Part shown: positions 8,344 to 16,090 of the stretch, one piece after another | How positions within the stretch are numbered: position 1 is the first letter of the stretch | Layout: each line of letters opens with the position of its first letter | Origin: Nonomuraea rubra | Lineage (GTDB): Bacteria > Actinomycetota > Actinomycetes > Streptosporangiales > Streptosporangiaceae | DNA length: 64,000 bases | NCBI RefSeq assembly: GCF_014207985.1 | Contig: NZ_JACHMI010000001.1 | Coordinates: 8,229,001 to 8,293,000 of the forward strand | Reading direction: 5' to 3' | The notes under the pieces: model-generated | Told to the model about the DNA's origin: nothing | The model's database searches: none | Seen by the model: only the letters and a program-made list of their open reading frames with translations | Made by a program: the position numbers and the translations under genes

Positions 8344-9134
8344 GCGCCGACGAAGCGCCCGTCCAGTCCAAGGCCGCCGTCACCGACCGCAGCGCCCACC
8401 TGGAGGGCGCCAAGGACGCGGTGCTGCGCTGCGACGAGCTGATCGCGGGTTACCTCCCGGGCGTCAACATCCTCAACGGCTCCGACCTGTACGTGAAGGA
8501 CGGCGAGCTGATCGGCATCATCGGCCCCAACGGCGCCGGGAAGTCGACCCTGCTCAAGGCCATGTTCGGCCTGGTCACCATCCGCAGCGGCACGGTCGTG
8601 CTCAAGGGTGAGGACATCACGAACATGAAGGCGCACTCCCTGGTCTCGCGCGGCGTCGGCTACGTGCCGCAGACCAACAACGTCTTCCCCAGCCTCACCA
8701 TCGAGGAGAACCTCGAGATGGGCGCCTTCCAGGTGCCGGGGAAGTTCAAGGAGCGCTTCGAGTTCGTGGCCGAGCTGTTCCCCGCGCTCAAGGAGCGGCG
8801 CAAGCAGCGCGCAGGCTCCCTGTCGGGCGGTGAGCGGCAGATGGTGGCGATGGCCAGGGCCCTCATGACCGAGCCCTCCGTGCTGCTGCTCGACGAGCCG
8901 TCGGCGGGCCTGTCGCCCAAGCTGCAGGACCTGGTCTTCATCCAGGCCCAGCAGATCAACAAGGCCGGCGTGACCGTGATCATGGTGGAGCAGAACGCGC
9001 GGCGCTGCCTGCAGATCTGCCACCGCGGTTACGTGCTCGACCAGGGCCGCAACGCCTACACCGGCACCGGCAGGCAGCTCGCCAACGACCCGAAGGTCAT
9101 CGAGCTGTACCTGGGGACGCTGGCCAAGGCGTAA
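8340..9134 (+). CDS. livF: Branched-chain amino acid ABC transporter ATP-binding protein LivF
   Basis: The 264-aa protein starts at a GTG that overlaps the livG stop (GTGA) and is preceded by AGGAGAGG; longer in-frame extensions would run through livG and are not real. It has Walker A GPNGAGKST, signature LSGGERQMVAMARAL, Walker B LLLDEPSAGLSP and H-loop MVEQNARR, in the order expected of LivF. It pairs with LivG as the second ATPase of the importer. A strong terminator follows 16 nt after the stop. Confidence 0.95.
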   Translation: MSADEAPVQSKAAVTDRSAHLEGAKDAVLRCDELIAGYLPGVNILNGSDLYVKDGELIGIIGPNGAGKSTLLKAMFGLVTIRSGTVVLKGEDITNMKAHSLVSRGVGYVPQTNNVFPSLTIEENLEMGAFQVPGKFKERFEFVAELFPALKERRKQRAGSLSGGERQMVAMARALMTEPSVLLLDEPSAGLSPKLQDLVFIQAQQINKAGVTVIMVEQNARRCLQICHRGYVLDQGRNAYTGTGRQLANDPKVIELYLGTLAKA

Positions 9135-9149
9135 CCGGGCTCCGGCGGC

Positions 9150-9191
9150 AAAACGGAGAAGGGGCTCCCCTGGGCCCCTTCTCCGTTTTTT
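9150..9191 (+). terminator. Rho-independent terminator of livHMGF
   Basis: A 16-bp perfect stem (9150-9165 with 9174-9189) has an 8-nt loop and runs into a T-tract through 9191. The start codon of the next ORF (9193) lies immediately after it. Confidence 0.9.
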
Positions 9192-9192
9192 A

Positions 9193-9606
9193 ATGAGTGG
9201 TGTGAGACGTTTCGCGGCAGTCGCGCTCATCCTGCCCGCCCTGCTCGCCGGGTGCCAGGAGGGCGCCTCCTCCGCGCAGAAGTACAGCACCGGCGGCGAC
9301 CCTGCCGACAGCCCCTGCGACCGCGTGGTGTCCGCCCTGGGGTACGCCGGCCTCATGCTGGAGCCGAAGGGCCAGGAGGAGCGGCAGAACTTCGAGGACG
9401 CCGTCCTGGGCCGTCTGGCCGAGGCCAACGGCATCACGAGGGAGTTCGGCGACCGGCTGCCCGGCTCGCTGCGGGACGCCGCCGAGACCGTGAAGAGCAC
9501 CACAGCGGCCCTGTCGAAGAGCGGCGTGCCCAGGGAGCGGCAGGTGGCGCTGCTGAAGCAGTACCGCGCCGCCGCCGACCGGATCGTGGCGGAATGCGGC
9601 GGATAG
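9193..9606 (+). CDS. Small putative lipoprotein
   Basis: The 137-aa protein has a signal sequence ending in the lipobox LLAGC (Cys about residue 20), so it should be exported and lipid-anchored. The mature part is mostly helical and charged, with two further Cys (SPCDR and the C-terminal AECGG) that could form a disulfide. I recognise no family. The ATG lies 2 nt after the liv terminator T-tract with no ribosome-binding site, so transcription must depend on read-through or an unseen promoter. A GTG at 9202 is an alternative start. Position between livF and the livJ genes suggests, but does not show, a link to transport. Confidence 0.65.
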   Translation: MSGVRRFAAVALILPALLAGCQEGASSAQKYSTGGDPADSPCDRVVSALGYAGLMLEPKGQEERQNFEDAVLGRLAEANGITREFGDRLPGSLRDAAETVKSTTAALSKSGVPRERQVALLKQYRAAADRIVAECGG

Positions 9607-9609
9607 CCG

Positions 9610-9640
9610 GAAGGGCCCGGCCGAGGTGGCCGGGCCCTTC
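9610..9640. terminator. Bidirectional hairpin between convergent genes
   Basis: A perfect 13-bp stem (9610-9622 with 9628-9640) with a 5-nt loop separates the convergent lipoprotein and livJ copy 1. There is no U-tract on either strand. Confidence 0.75.
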
Positions 9641-9665
9641 GAGGTGGTGCCTGGGTGGTGCTTGA

Positions 9666-10961
9666 TCAGCCGGCGATGTTGCCGGTGCGGTACTCCAGCG
9701 CCTTGGAGGCGTACTTGTTGTCGTCGCCGTACTGGTAGATGCCGATGGTGGCGACGGCCGGGTCACCGGCCTCGTCGAACTCGACCGGACCGCTGACGCC
9801 GTCGTAGTCGATGTCCGTGCCGGCCTTCAGCAGGTCGACGCACTCCTTGAAGCTCTTGCACTTCGTGCCGCCCTTGCTGACTTCCATCAGCTTGGCCGCG
9901 ATGTCGACGCCCGCGTCGCTCTTGGCGGCCTCGGCGGCCAGGGCGATCAGGTTCGCCGCGTCGTACGACTCGGGGGCGTAGCTGAAGTCCTCCAGGTCGG
10001 GGTTGACCCCGGTCAGCTTCTTCTGGAACTCCTCCGGAGCCGCGGCGCCGGGAATCGTGCCCTTGACGCCGGTCAGCGTGCCCTTGGGCATCTTGACGTA
10101 GTTGGTGTTCGACGTGTTGCCGTCCACCATGTACCACTTGTGCTTGTCAGCCGGCATGCCCTGCTTGACCAGCTCCTGCACGACCTTGGCGGTCTCCTCG
10201 AAGCCGATCAGGACGATGCCCTTGGGGTTCTTCGCCTTGAGCTTGGCCACGTCGGCGGAGAAGTCGGCCGCCTTGGGGTCGTAGTCGACGCGCTCGACGA
10301 CCTCGCCACCGCCGTCGGTGACCGTCTTCTGGACCTGGTCGGCCAGACCGGTCCCGTAGGAGTCCTGCATCGCCAGGATGCCGACGGTGTCGTTGCCGTC
10401 GGCGATGATCAGGTCACCCAGCACGCGGCCCTGGAGCTTGTCCGGAGGGGACGTACGGAAGTAGAGGCCCTTGTCCTCGATGGTGGTGAACTTGTCGGAG
10501 GTGTTGGCCGGGGAGAAGTGCACCACGCCGGCGCCCGTGATCTTGTCGATCACCGACTCGGACACCGACGAGGACGCCGCGCCGATGATGGCGTCGGCCT
10601 TCTGCGCCAGCAGCTTGTCCACGGACTGCGAGGCGATGTTGGTGGTCGTGTCGCCCGAGTCCGTGTCGAACTTCTGCACGGGCTTGCCGAGCACGCCGCC
10701 GGCCTCGTTGATCTCCTTGAGAGCGAGGTCGACGCCCGCGAACTCGGGCGGGCCGAGGAACGCCAGCGAACCGGTCTGGGGCAGCAGCGTGCCGAGGGTC
10801 AGCGTGCCATCACCCTTCGCCGCGGGCGCGGATGAGGCAGGCGCGGCACTCTGGGAAGCCTGAGTGGCGGTGTCACCGCCGCCACCACCGCAGGCTGTCA
10901 GGGCGAGGCTGGTGGCAGCCACGACAGCCAGCGCCCGCCCCACGGGAGCAATGCGGATCAT
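9666..10961 (-). CDS. livJ: Branched-chain amino acid substrate-binding lipoprotein, copy 1
   Basis: The 431-aa type-1 periplasmic-binding-fold protein starts at the ATG at 10961, behind GGAGGAGAC. The signal peptide ends in lipobox LTAC, followed by a Gly run and an Ala/Ser linker. The LivJ-like core begins TLGTLLPQTGSLAFLGPPEF and contains GAASSSVSESVIDKITGAGV and NTSDKFTTIEDKG. It should capture branched-chain or similar amino acids outside the membrane for the adjacent LivHMGF. Two near-identical paralogues follow on the same strand, each with its own upstream region, so they are probably separate units. Two Cys (KCKSFKEC) likely form a disulfide. Confidence 0.93.
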   Translation of the reverse strand: MIRIAPVGRALAVVAATSLALTACGGGGGDTATQASQSAAPASSAPAAKGDGTLTLGTLLPQTGSLAFLGPPEFAGVDLALKEINEAGGVLGKPVQKFDTDSGDTTTNIASQSVDKLLAQKADAIIGAASSSVSESVIDKITGAGVVHFSPANTSDKFTTIEDKGLYFRTSPPDKLQGRVLGDLIIADGNDTVGILAMQDSYGTGLADQVQKTVTDGGGEVVERVDYDPKAADFSADVAKLKAKNPKGIVLIGFEETAKVVQELVKQGMPADKHKWYMVDGNTSNTNYVKMPKGTLTGVKGTIPGAAAPEEFQKKLTGVNPDLEDFSYAPESYDAANLIALAAEAAKSDAGVDIAAKLMEVSKGGTKCKSFKECVDLLKAGTDIDYDGVSGPVEFDEAGDPAVATIGIYQYGDDNKYASKALEYRTGNIAG

Positions 10962-11136
10962 GAAGTGTCTCCTCCGATTCCAGGCCGGGATCCTCAGCAC
11001 CGCCGAGCGTTCCCGATCGAATGCAGGAAACGTACAAAATTGCTGCACACTCGAACCAGATCCGCTGGGGAACTGTCGGCACTTGGATGCGGAGTCGTAA
11101 TCACTCCTCAACTTACGAGAGCTGCGCACCGGCGCT

Positions 11137-11142
11137 TAATGT
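11137..11142 (+). promoter_or_regulatory. -10 box, probable leaderless promoter of the 11150 lipoprotein gene
   Basis: TAATGT ends 8 nt before the GTG at 11150, which has no Shine-Dalgarno. Confidence 0.4.
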
Positions 11143-11149
11143 GCGACAG

Positions 11150-12004
11150 GTGAAGCGCAAAACGCCTCTCCTGCTGATCGTCGCGCTGGCGACCGGATGC
11201 GGCTCCACCGAGCCGCACTCCCCGCCGCCCGCCGGACCGCCGCCCGGAGTATCGGTCACGCTGGCCCAATATCGTTCGGACGAACCGGTGCACGCGCTTC
11301 AAGTGGCTGTCCGAAATACTAGTGAAACACCCGTTTATTTCGCTGATGTCCAGCTCGTCACGCCGTCCTTCAAGACGCTGCCGCCGCAGCAGGCCGACGC
11401 CGTCATCAGGAAGACCAGGCGCACGGACCTGCCCATCACGTACGGCGCAGCCAACTGCCGGCCCCAGGGCCTGCCAGAGGTCCAGCCGGCGACGGTCGTG
11501 GCGCACGTGCGGACCGGGTCGGAGCAGCTCCGCAAGGTGGTCTTCGACGTGCCGCACCCCGACCCGCTGCTGGCCAGGCTGCTGCGCGACGAGTGCTCGG
11601 AGTTCCTGATCAAGCAGCGCGCGAGCATCGAGTTCGGGCCCGAGTGGACGGAGTCAGGGCCGAAGTCCGAGCGGGTGATGCGCGGGAGCCTGGTGGTCAC
11701 GCGGCGCGGGCAGGGCGCTGTGACCCTCGCCGACGTCGGAGGCACCACCCACTACATCGCCACCCCCGCGCGCAGGCCCATGGGCACGCTGGCCGCCGGG
11801 GAGCAGCGGCTGGAGGTGCCGCTCGAGCTCACCCCCGGCCGCTGCGACCCGCACGCCTTCGCCGAGGCCAAGAAGGCGTTCCTGTTCCCTGTACGGGTGT
11901 CGGTGGACGGCGGCGAGGAGCGCGTGCTGATCGTCACCCCGCCCAAGCCCCTCCAGGACCGCCTCATCACCTACGCCCAGCGGACCTGCGGCCTCGGCTC
12001 CTGA
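11150..12004 (+). CDS. Putative lipoprotein of unknown function
   Basis: The 284-aa product begins at the GTG giving VKRKTPLLLIVALATGCGS, a short basic signal sequence with lipobox ATGC. A Pro-rich linker follows (SPPPAGPPPG). The mature domain is rich in beta-strand-like segments (GVSVTLAQYRSDEPVHALQV, RGSLVVTRRGQGAVTLADV) and has three Cys (NCRPQG, DECSEF, GRCDPH) plus a C-terminal one. The frame is open further upstream to 11021, but the TAATGT box and signal peptide favour 11150. It is divergent from livJ copy 1 and convergent with copy 2. I recognise no family. Confidence 0.72.
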   Translation: MKRKTPLLLIVALATGCGSTEPHSPPPAGPPPGVSVTLAQYRSDEPVHALQVAVRNTSETPVYFADVQLVTPSFKTLPPQQADAVIRKTRRTDLPITYGAANCRPQGLPEVQPATVVAHVRTGSEQLRKVVFDVPHPDPLLARLLRDECSEFLIKQRASIEFGPEWTESGPKSERVMRGSLVVTRRGQGAVTLADVGGTTHYIATPARRPMGTLAAGEQRLEVPLELTPGRCDPHAFAEAKKAFLFPVRVSVDGGEERVLIVTPPKPLQDRLITYAQRTCGLGS

Positions 12005-12011
12005 CGGGCGT

Positions 12012-12044
12012 GCCCGGGCCCCTCGGGAAGGAAGGGGCCCGGGC
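12012..12044. terminator. Bidirectional hairpin between convergent genes
   Basis: A perfect 12-bp stem (12012-12023 with 12033-12044) with a 9-nt loop lies between the 11150 lipoprotein gene and livJ copy 2. Confidence 0.75.
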
Positions 12045-12054
12045 GGATGAGGGC

Positions 12055-13362
12055 CTAGCCCTCGATCTTGCCGGTCCGGTACTCCAGCGCCTTGGGGGCG
12101 TACTTGTTGTCGTCGCCGTACTGGTAGACGCCGATGGTCGCCACCGCCGGGTCGCCGTTGTCGTCGAACTCGACGGGCCCGCTGATGCCGTCGTAGTCGA
12201 TGTCCTTACCGGCCTTGAGCAGGTCGGCGCACTCCTTGAAGCTCTTGCACTTCTCGCCGCCCTTGCTCACCTCGGCCAGCTTGCCCGCGATGGACGCGCC
12301 GCTGTCGTCCTTGGCGGCCTCCGCGGCCAGCGCGATCAGGTTCGCCGCGTCGTACGACTCGGCGGAGTAGGTGAAGTCGTCGAGCTTCGGGTCGAGCTTC
12401 TTCAGCTTCTCCCTGAACTCCTCCGGCGCCTCGGCGCCCGGGATGGTGCCCTTGACGCCCTTGAGCGTGCCCTTGGGCATCTTCAGGTAGTTGGTGTTCG
12501 ACATGTTGCCGTCCACCATGTACCACTTCACCTTGTCGGCGGTGAGCCCCTGCTTGACCAGCTCGGCCACGACCTTGGCGCCCTCCTCGAACCCGATCAG
12601 CACGACGGCCTTCGGGTTCGCGGCCTTGATCTTGGCCACGTCCGCGGAGAACTCGGCCGCCTTCGGGTCGTAGTCGACGCGCTCCACGACGCTGGCGCCG
12701 GCGGCCTCGGCCGTCTTGGTGATCTGGTCGGCCAGGCCGGAGCCGTAGGAGTCCTGCATCGCCAGGATGCCGACGGTGTCGTTGCCGTCGGCGGCGATCA
12801 GGTCGCCCAGCACGCGGCCCTGCAGCTTGTCCGGCGGCGCGGTGCGGAAGTACAGGCCGTTGTCCTCGATGGTGGTGAACTTGTCGGAGGTGTTGGCCGG
12901 TGAGAACTGCACCACCCCGGCACCCGTGATCTTGTCGATGATCGACTCCGACACCGACGACGACGCGGCGCCGATGATGGCGTCGGCCTTCTGCCCGATG
13001 AGCTTGTCCACCGACTGCGAGGCGATGTTCGTGGTGGTGTCGCCGGAGTCCGTGTGCACCTTGGTGACCGGCTTGCCGAGCACGCCGCCGGCCTCGTTGA
13101 TCTCCTTGACGGCCTGGTCCACGCCGGCGAACTCGGGCGGGCCGAGGAACGCCAGCGAACCGGTCTGCGGCAGGACCGTGCCGATGGTCAGCGTGCCGTC
13201 ACCCTTCGCCGCCGGCGCCGAGGAGGCCTGCGTGGACGTCGCGGCGGACGGCGCGGTGGAGGCGGACTGGTTGGCCGTGTCGCCGCCGCCGCAGGCCGTC
13301 AGAGCCAGGCTCGCCGCGGCCGCGGCTGCCAGCAGGCGCCCCATCGGAGCAATGCGGTTCAT
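12055..13362 (-). CDS. livJ: Branched-chain amino acid substrate-binding lipoprotein, copy 2
   Basis: The 435-aa paralogue of the 9666 gene is alignable by eye along almost its whole length, with shared blocks such as TNIASQSVDKL, GNDTVGILAMQDSYG and WYMVDGN. Lipobox LTAC is followed by a Ser/Thr/Ala linker longer than in copy 1. The Cys pair KCKSFKEC is kept. Differences concentrate in the linker, around the QITKTAEAAGASVVE segment and in the C-terminal lobe, so ligand range may differ. It has its own AT-rich upstream region (13440-13530), unusual for this genome and likely to hold its promoter. Confidence 0.93.
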   Translation of the reverse strand: MNRIAPMGRLLAAAAAASLALTACGGGDTANQSASTAPSAATSTQASSAPAAKGDGTLTIGTVLPQTGSLAFLGPPEFAGVDQAVKEINEAGGVLGKPVTKVHTDSGDTTTNIASQSVDKLIGQKADAIIGAASSSVSESIIDKITGAGVVQFSPANTSDKFTTIEDNGLYFRTAPPDKLQGRVLGDLIAADGNDTVGILAMQDSYGSGLADQITKTAEAAGASVVERVDYDPKAAEFSADVAKIKAANPKAVVLIGFEEGAKVVAELVKQGLTADKVKWYMVDGNMSNTNYLKMPKGTLKGVKGTIPGAEAPEEFREKLKKLDPKLDDFTYSAESYDAANLIALAAEAAKDDSGASIAGKLAEVSKGGEKCKSFKECADLLKAGKDIDYDGISGPVEFDDNGDPAVATIGVYQYGDDNKYAPKALEYRTGKIEG

Positions 13363-13546
13363 AGAAGAAACTCCCCCAATCTCGGCGAAGAGACGATCAC
13401 CTTCGCCGCGTTTTCCGAGCTCAGCATGCCTGTTCAGCGCGAGGATGGGGAGTTCTTACCTGACTTTTATACTGGATCGTAATGTCCTAAATACCCAGAG
13501 TAATGGTCTGTTTCAGGAGAGTTACGGATGGGTCCGTAAAGCAGAG

Positions 13547-13576
13547 CACCCTGGCCCGAATATCCGGACCAGGGTG
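13547..13576 (-). terminator. Terminator of livJ copy 3
   Basis: A 12-bp stem (13547-13558 with 13565-13576, one G.U pair on the minus transcript) has a 6-nt loop and lies 16 nt beyond the copy 3 stop. Confidence 0.7.
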
Positions 13577-13591
13577 AGAAAGCCGCGCGGT

Positions 13592-14884
13592 TCAGCCGTC
13601 GATGTTCCCCCGGCGATATTCGACCGCCTTGGCGGCGTCGAACGTGTTGTCCGCCCTGTACTGGTAGACCCCGATCGTCGCGACCGACGGGTCACCCACG
13701 TCGTTGAAGTCCACGGGCCCGCTGACGCCGTCGTAGTCGATGTCCGTGCCCGCCTTCAGCAGATCGGCGCACTCCTTGAACCCCGTGCACTTCGTGCCGC
13801 CCTTGCTGACCTCCACCAGCTTGCCCGCGATCGCCGCGCCCGTGTCCGCCTTGGCCGCCTCCGCGGCCAGCGCGATGAGCGTCACGGCGTCGTACGACTC
13901 CGCCGCGTAGGTGTACTCGGCCAGCTCCGGGTTCACCTTCAGCAGCCGCTTCTGGAACGCCTCTGGCGCCTCCGCCCCGGGCAGCGTGCCCTTGACCCCC
14001 TCCATCGTGCCCTTCGGGGTCTTGGCGAAGTTGGTGTTCGACATGTTGCCGTCCACCATGTACCACTTGTACTTGTCGCTGGTCAGCCCCTGCTTGACCA
14101 GCTCCTGCACGACCTTCGACGTCTCCTCGAACCCGATCAGCACGATGCCCTTCGGGTTCGCCGCCTTGATCTTGGACACGTCGGCGGAGAAGTCGGCCGC
14201 CTTCGGGTCGTAGTCCACCCGCTCCACGACCGTCGCGCCGCCCTCCTGGGCCGTCCGCGTCACCTGGTCGGCCAGGCCGGAGCCGTAGGAGTCCTGCATG
14301 GCCAGGATCCCGATCGTGTCGTTGCCGTCGGCGACCACCAGGTCACCCAGGACCCGCCCCTGCAGCTTGTCCGGCGGCGCCGTACGGAAGTACAGGCCGG
14401 CGTCCTCGATCGTGGTGAACTTGTCGGAGGTGTTGGCCGGGGAGAACTGCACCACGCCCGCCCGCGTGATCTTGTCGATGATCGACTCAGACACCGACGA
14501 GGACGCCGCGCCGACGATCGCGTCCACCTTCTGCGCCAGCAGCTTGTCCACCGACTGCGAGGCGATGTTGGTGGTCGTGTCCCCCGAGTCCGTGTCGGAC
14601 TTCGTGACCGGCTTGCCGAGCACGCCGCCGGCCCCGTTGATCTCCTTGAGCGCCAGATCGACGCCCCCGAACATGGGCGGCCCCAGATAGGCGAGCGACC
14701 CGGTCTGCGGCAGCACCGTGCCGATGCTCAGCGTGCCGTCCCCCTGCGGCGCCGTCGCCGAGGGCGGCTGCGCCGGCGCGGAGCCGGAGGGGACGGTGCC
14801 GGCGGTCGTGTCGCCGGGCGAGCACGCCGCCAGCGCCACGACCGCCGCGGTGGCGGCGAGCGGCGCGCGAAGAATGCGGATCAT
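13592..14884 (-). CDS. livJ: Branched-chain amino acid substrate-binding lipoprotein, copy 3
   Basis: The 430-aa third tandem paralogue starts at the ATG at 14884, with CGGAGACG upstream; an in-frame extension to 14929 would put the signal peptide in the wrong place. Lipobox is LAAC followed by SPGD instead of the Gly run in copies 1 and 2. The core keeps LPQTGSLAYLGPPMFGGVDL, TNIASQSVDKLLAQK and the KCTGFKEC Cys pair. The C-terminal region differs most (NTFDAAKAVEYRRGNIDG). It presumably feeds LivHMGF, as no second permease set is present. Confidence 0.93.
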   Translation of the reverse strand: MIRILRAPLAATAAVVALAACSPGDTTAGTVPSGSAPAQPPSATAPQGDGTLSIGTVLPQTGSLAYLGPPMFGGVDLALKEINGAGGVLGKPVTKSDTDSGDTTTNIASQSVDKLLAQKVDAIVGAASSSVSESIIDKITRAGVVQFSPANTSDKFTTIEDAGLYFRTAPPDKLQGRVLGDLVVADGNDTIGILAMQDSYGSGLADQVTRTAQEGGATVVERVDYDPKAADFSADVSKIKAANPKGIVLIGFEETSKVVQELVKQGLTSDKYKWYMVDGNMSNTNFAKTPKGTMEGVKGTLPGAEAPEAFQKRLLKVNPELAEYTYAAESYDAVTLIALAAEAAKADTGAAIAGKLVEVSKGGTKCTGFKECADLLKAGTDIDYDGVSGPVDFNDVGDPSVATIGVYQYRADNTFDAAKAVEYRRGNIDG

Positions 14885-15036
14885 GGAGTGCGTCTCCGAT
14901 CGAGATGAGCGGACCTTCCGTCCGACCATCAGTTACGCGCCGGGACGCATCCCACGTAAGCGGCCGAGGCCGGTTGGATGCCCACTCGTGACCGCACCAC
15001 AACCCGCCGGGCCAAATCACCTGATATAGGGCTTTT

Positions 15037-15621
15037 TCAGGATCGCTCCGCCGTGTCGTCGATAACGATCTGGGCAACCTCGCGCATGCTCAGCCGCCGG
15101 TCCATCGACGCCTTCTGGATCCACCGGAACGCCTGCGGCTCCGTCCAGCCGTGCTGCGTCATGAGCTGACCCTTGGCCCGCTCGACCAGCTTCCTGGTCT
15201 CCAGCCGCTCCGACAGGCTGGAGACCTCGGCCGCCAGTGCCACCATCTCCTCGTGCCTGCTGACCGCCATCTCGATCGCCGGCACCAGGTCGGCCTTGGT
15301 GAACGGCTTGACCAGGTAGGCCATCGCCCCCGCGTCCCTGGCCCGCTCGACCAGGTCGCGCTGGGAGAACGCGGTCAGGATGAGACAGGGGGCGATCCGC
15401 TCGGACACGATGCGCTCGGCCGCCGAGATGCCGTCGAGCACCGGCATCTTCACGTCGAGGATGACGAGGTCGGGCCTCAGCTCGGCGGCCAGCCGGATCG
15501 CCTGCTCGCCGTCACCGGCCTCGCCCACGACGACGTAGCCGTCCTCCTGGAGCATCTCCTTGAGGTCGAGGCGGATCAGGGCCTCGTCTTCCGCGATCAC
15601 TACTCGCCGCTGCGTACTCAC
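15037..15621 (-). CDS. pdtaR: ANTAR-domain response regulator, PdtaR-like
   Basis: The 194-aa protein has an N-terminal receiver domain (about 5-120) with phospho-acceptor Asp in LVILDVKMP, acidic pair AEDEA and the conserved Lys in LVKPF. A short coiled linker leads to a C-terminal ANTAR domain (about 135-190) with LVERAKGQLMTQHG and the conserved AxxWI-like segment QAFRWIQKASMD. ANTAR proteins bind paired hairpins in nascent RNA and prevent termination. The mycobacterial homologue, Rv1626, lies near pykA and polA as here. No histidine kinase gene is adjacent. The GTG start has no ribosome-binding site but a TACTCT box upstream. Confidence 0.93.
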   Translation of the reverse strand: MSTQRRVVIAEDEALIRLDLKEMLQEDGYVVVGEAGDGEQAIRLAAELRPDLVILDVKMPVLDGISAAERIVSERIAPCLILTAFSQRDLVERARDAGAMAYLVKPFTKADLVPAIEMAVSRHEEMVALAAEVSSLSERLETRKLVERAKGQLMTQHGWTEPQAFRWIQKASMDRRLSMREVAQIVIDDTAERS

Positions 15622-15628
15622 GAGCAGA

Positions 15629-15634
15629 AGAGTA
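15629..15634 (-). promoter_or_regulatory. -10 box, probable leaderless pdtaR promoter
   Basis: TACTCT on the minus strand ends 8 nt before the pdtaR GTG. A TAGATT on the plus strand (15646-15651) could be the divergent promoter of the tRNA. Confidence 0.45.
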
Positions 15635-15711
15635 CAGACGTCCGGTAGATTAGATCCACGCCGGTGCGGCTCGGAGCGCTACGCTACGAGATCACAGCCC
15701 GGACATTCGCC

Positions 15712-15785
15712 GCCCCGGTAGACCAATCGGCAGAGTCGATGGCCTCAAAATCCATTCAGTGTGGGTTCGAATCCCACCCGGGGCA
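15712..15785 (+). tRNA. tRNA with CAA anticodon (tRNA-Leu), class-I-shaped
   Basis: A cloverleaf can be folded by hand. The acceptor pairs GCCCCGG (15712-15718) with CCGGGGC (15778-15784), and the discriminator is A. The D arm has a 3-bp stem GAC/GTC. The anticodon loop CTCAAAA gives CAA, on a stem with one C.U mismatch. The variable region is only 5 nt, and the T arm is GTGGG-TTCGAAT-CCCAC. CCA is not encoded (the following bases are CCG). CAA reads UUG leucine codons, but bacterial leucine tRNAs normally have a long variable arm, so identity or folding deserves checking. Confidence 0.75.
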
Positions 15786-15805
15786 CCGAGGTGACACCGA
15801 CCCGA

Positions 15806-15833
15806 CCGCCCGGCTTCCGAGCCCGGCGGTTTT
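15806..15833 (+). terminator. Terminator downstream of the tRNA
   Basis: A 10-bp stem with one mismatch (15806-15815 with 15820-15829) has a 4-nt loop and is followed by TTTT, 21 nt after the tRNA. Confidence 0.75.
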
Positions 15834-15921
15834 GTCGTACCCGGCTGCGACACTCTCCGCATGCACGATATCGCACTCCGTGGCAGATGGCCGAAATGCT
15901 CGACCGTAATTCCGGGCGGCG

Positions 15922-16090
15922 TCACCAGGGCACGGGCCCGCCGTCGTCGAAGAACCCGCCCGTCGGCCCGTCGGCTCCCAGGGTGGCCAGATGGATGACG
16001 ACGGCCGCTCCCTCCGCGGCCGTGCGGGTGATGGGCAACGGCAGGTCCCTGGTGAGGTCGGTGGCGCAGGCTCCGGGGGCGGCGGCCCGC
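15922..16090 (-). pseudogene. C-terminal remnant of a short-chain dehydrogenase (SDR)
   Basis: Minus-strand reading gives APGACATDLTRD and ends GPTGGFFDDGGPVPW. These match the last third of carbonyl-reductase-type SDRs, with the PG-x-ATDLT motif after the catalytic region and the C-terminal PTGGFF-x-D-x-x-PxPW. The Rossmann glycine motif and the Ser-Tyr-Lys triad are absent. The open frame continues to 16137 but is then antisense to the LysR remnant. The 5' part was lost at a junction near 16090. Confidence 0.7.
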
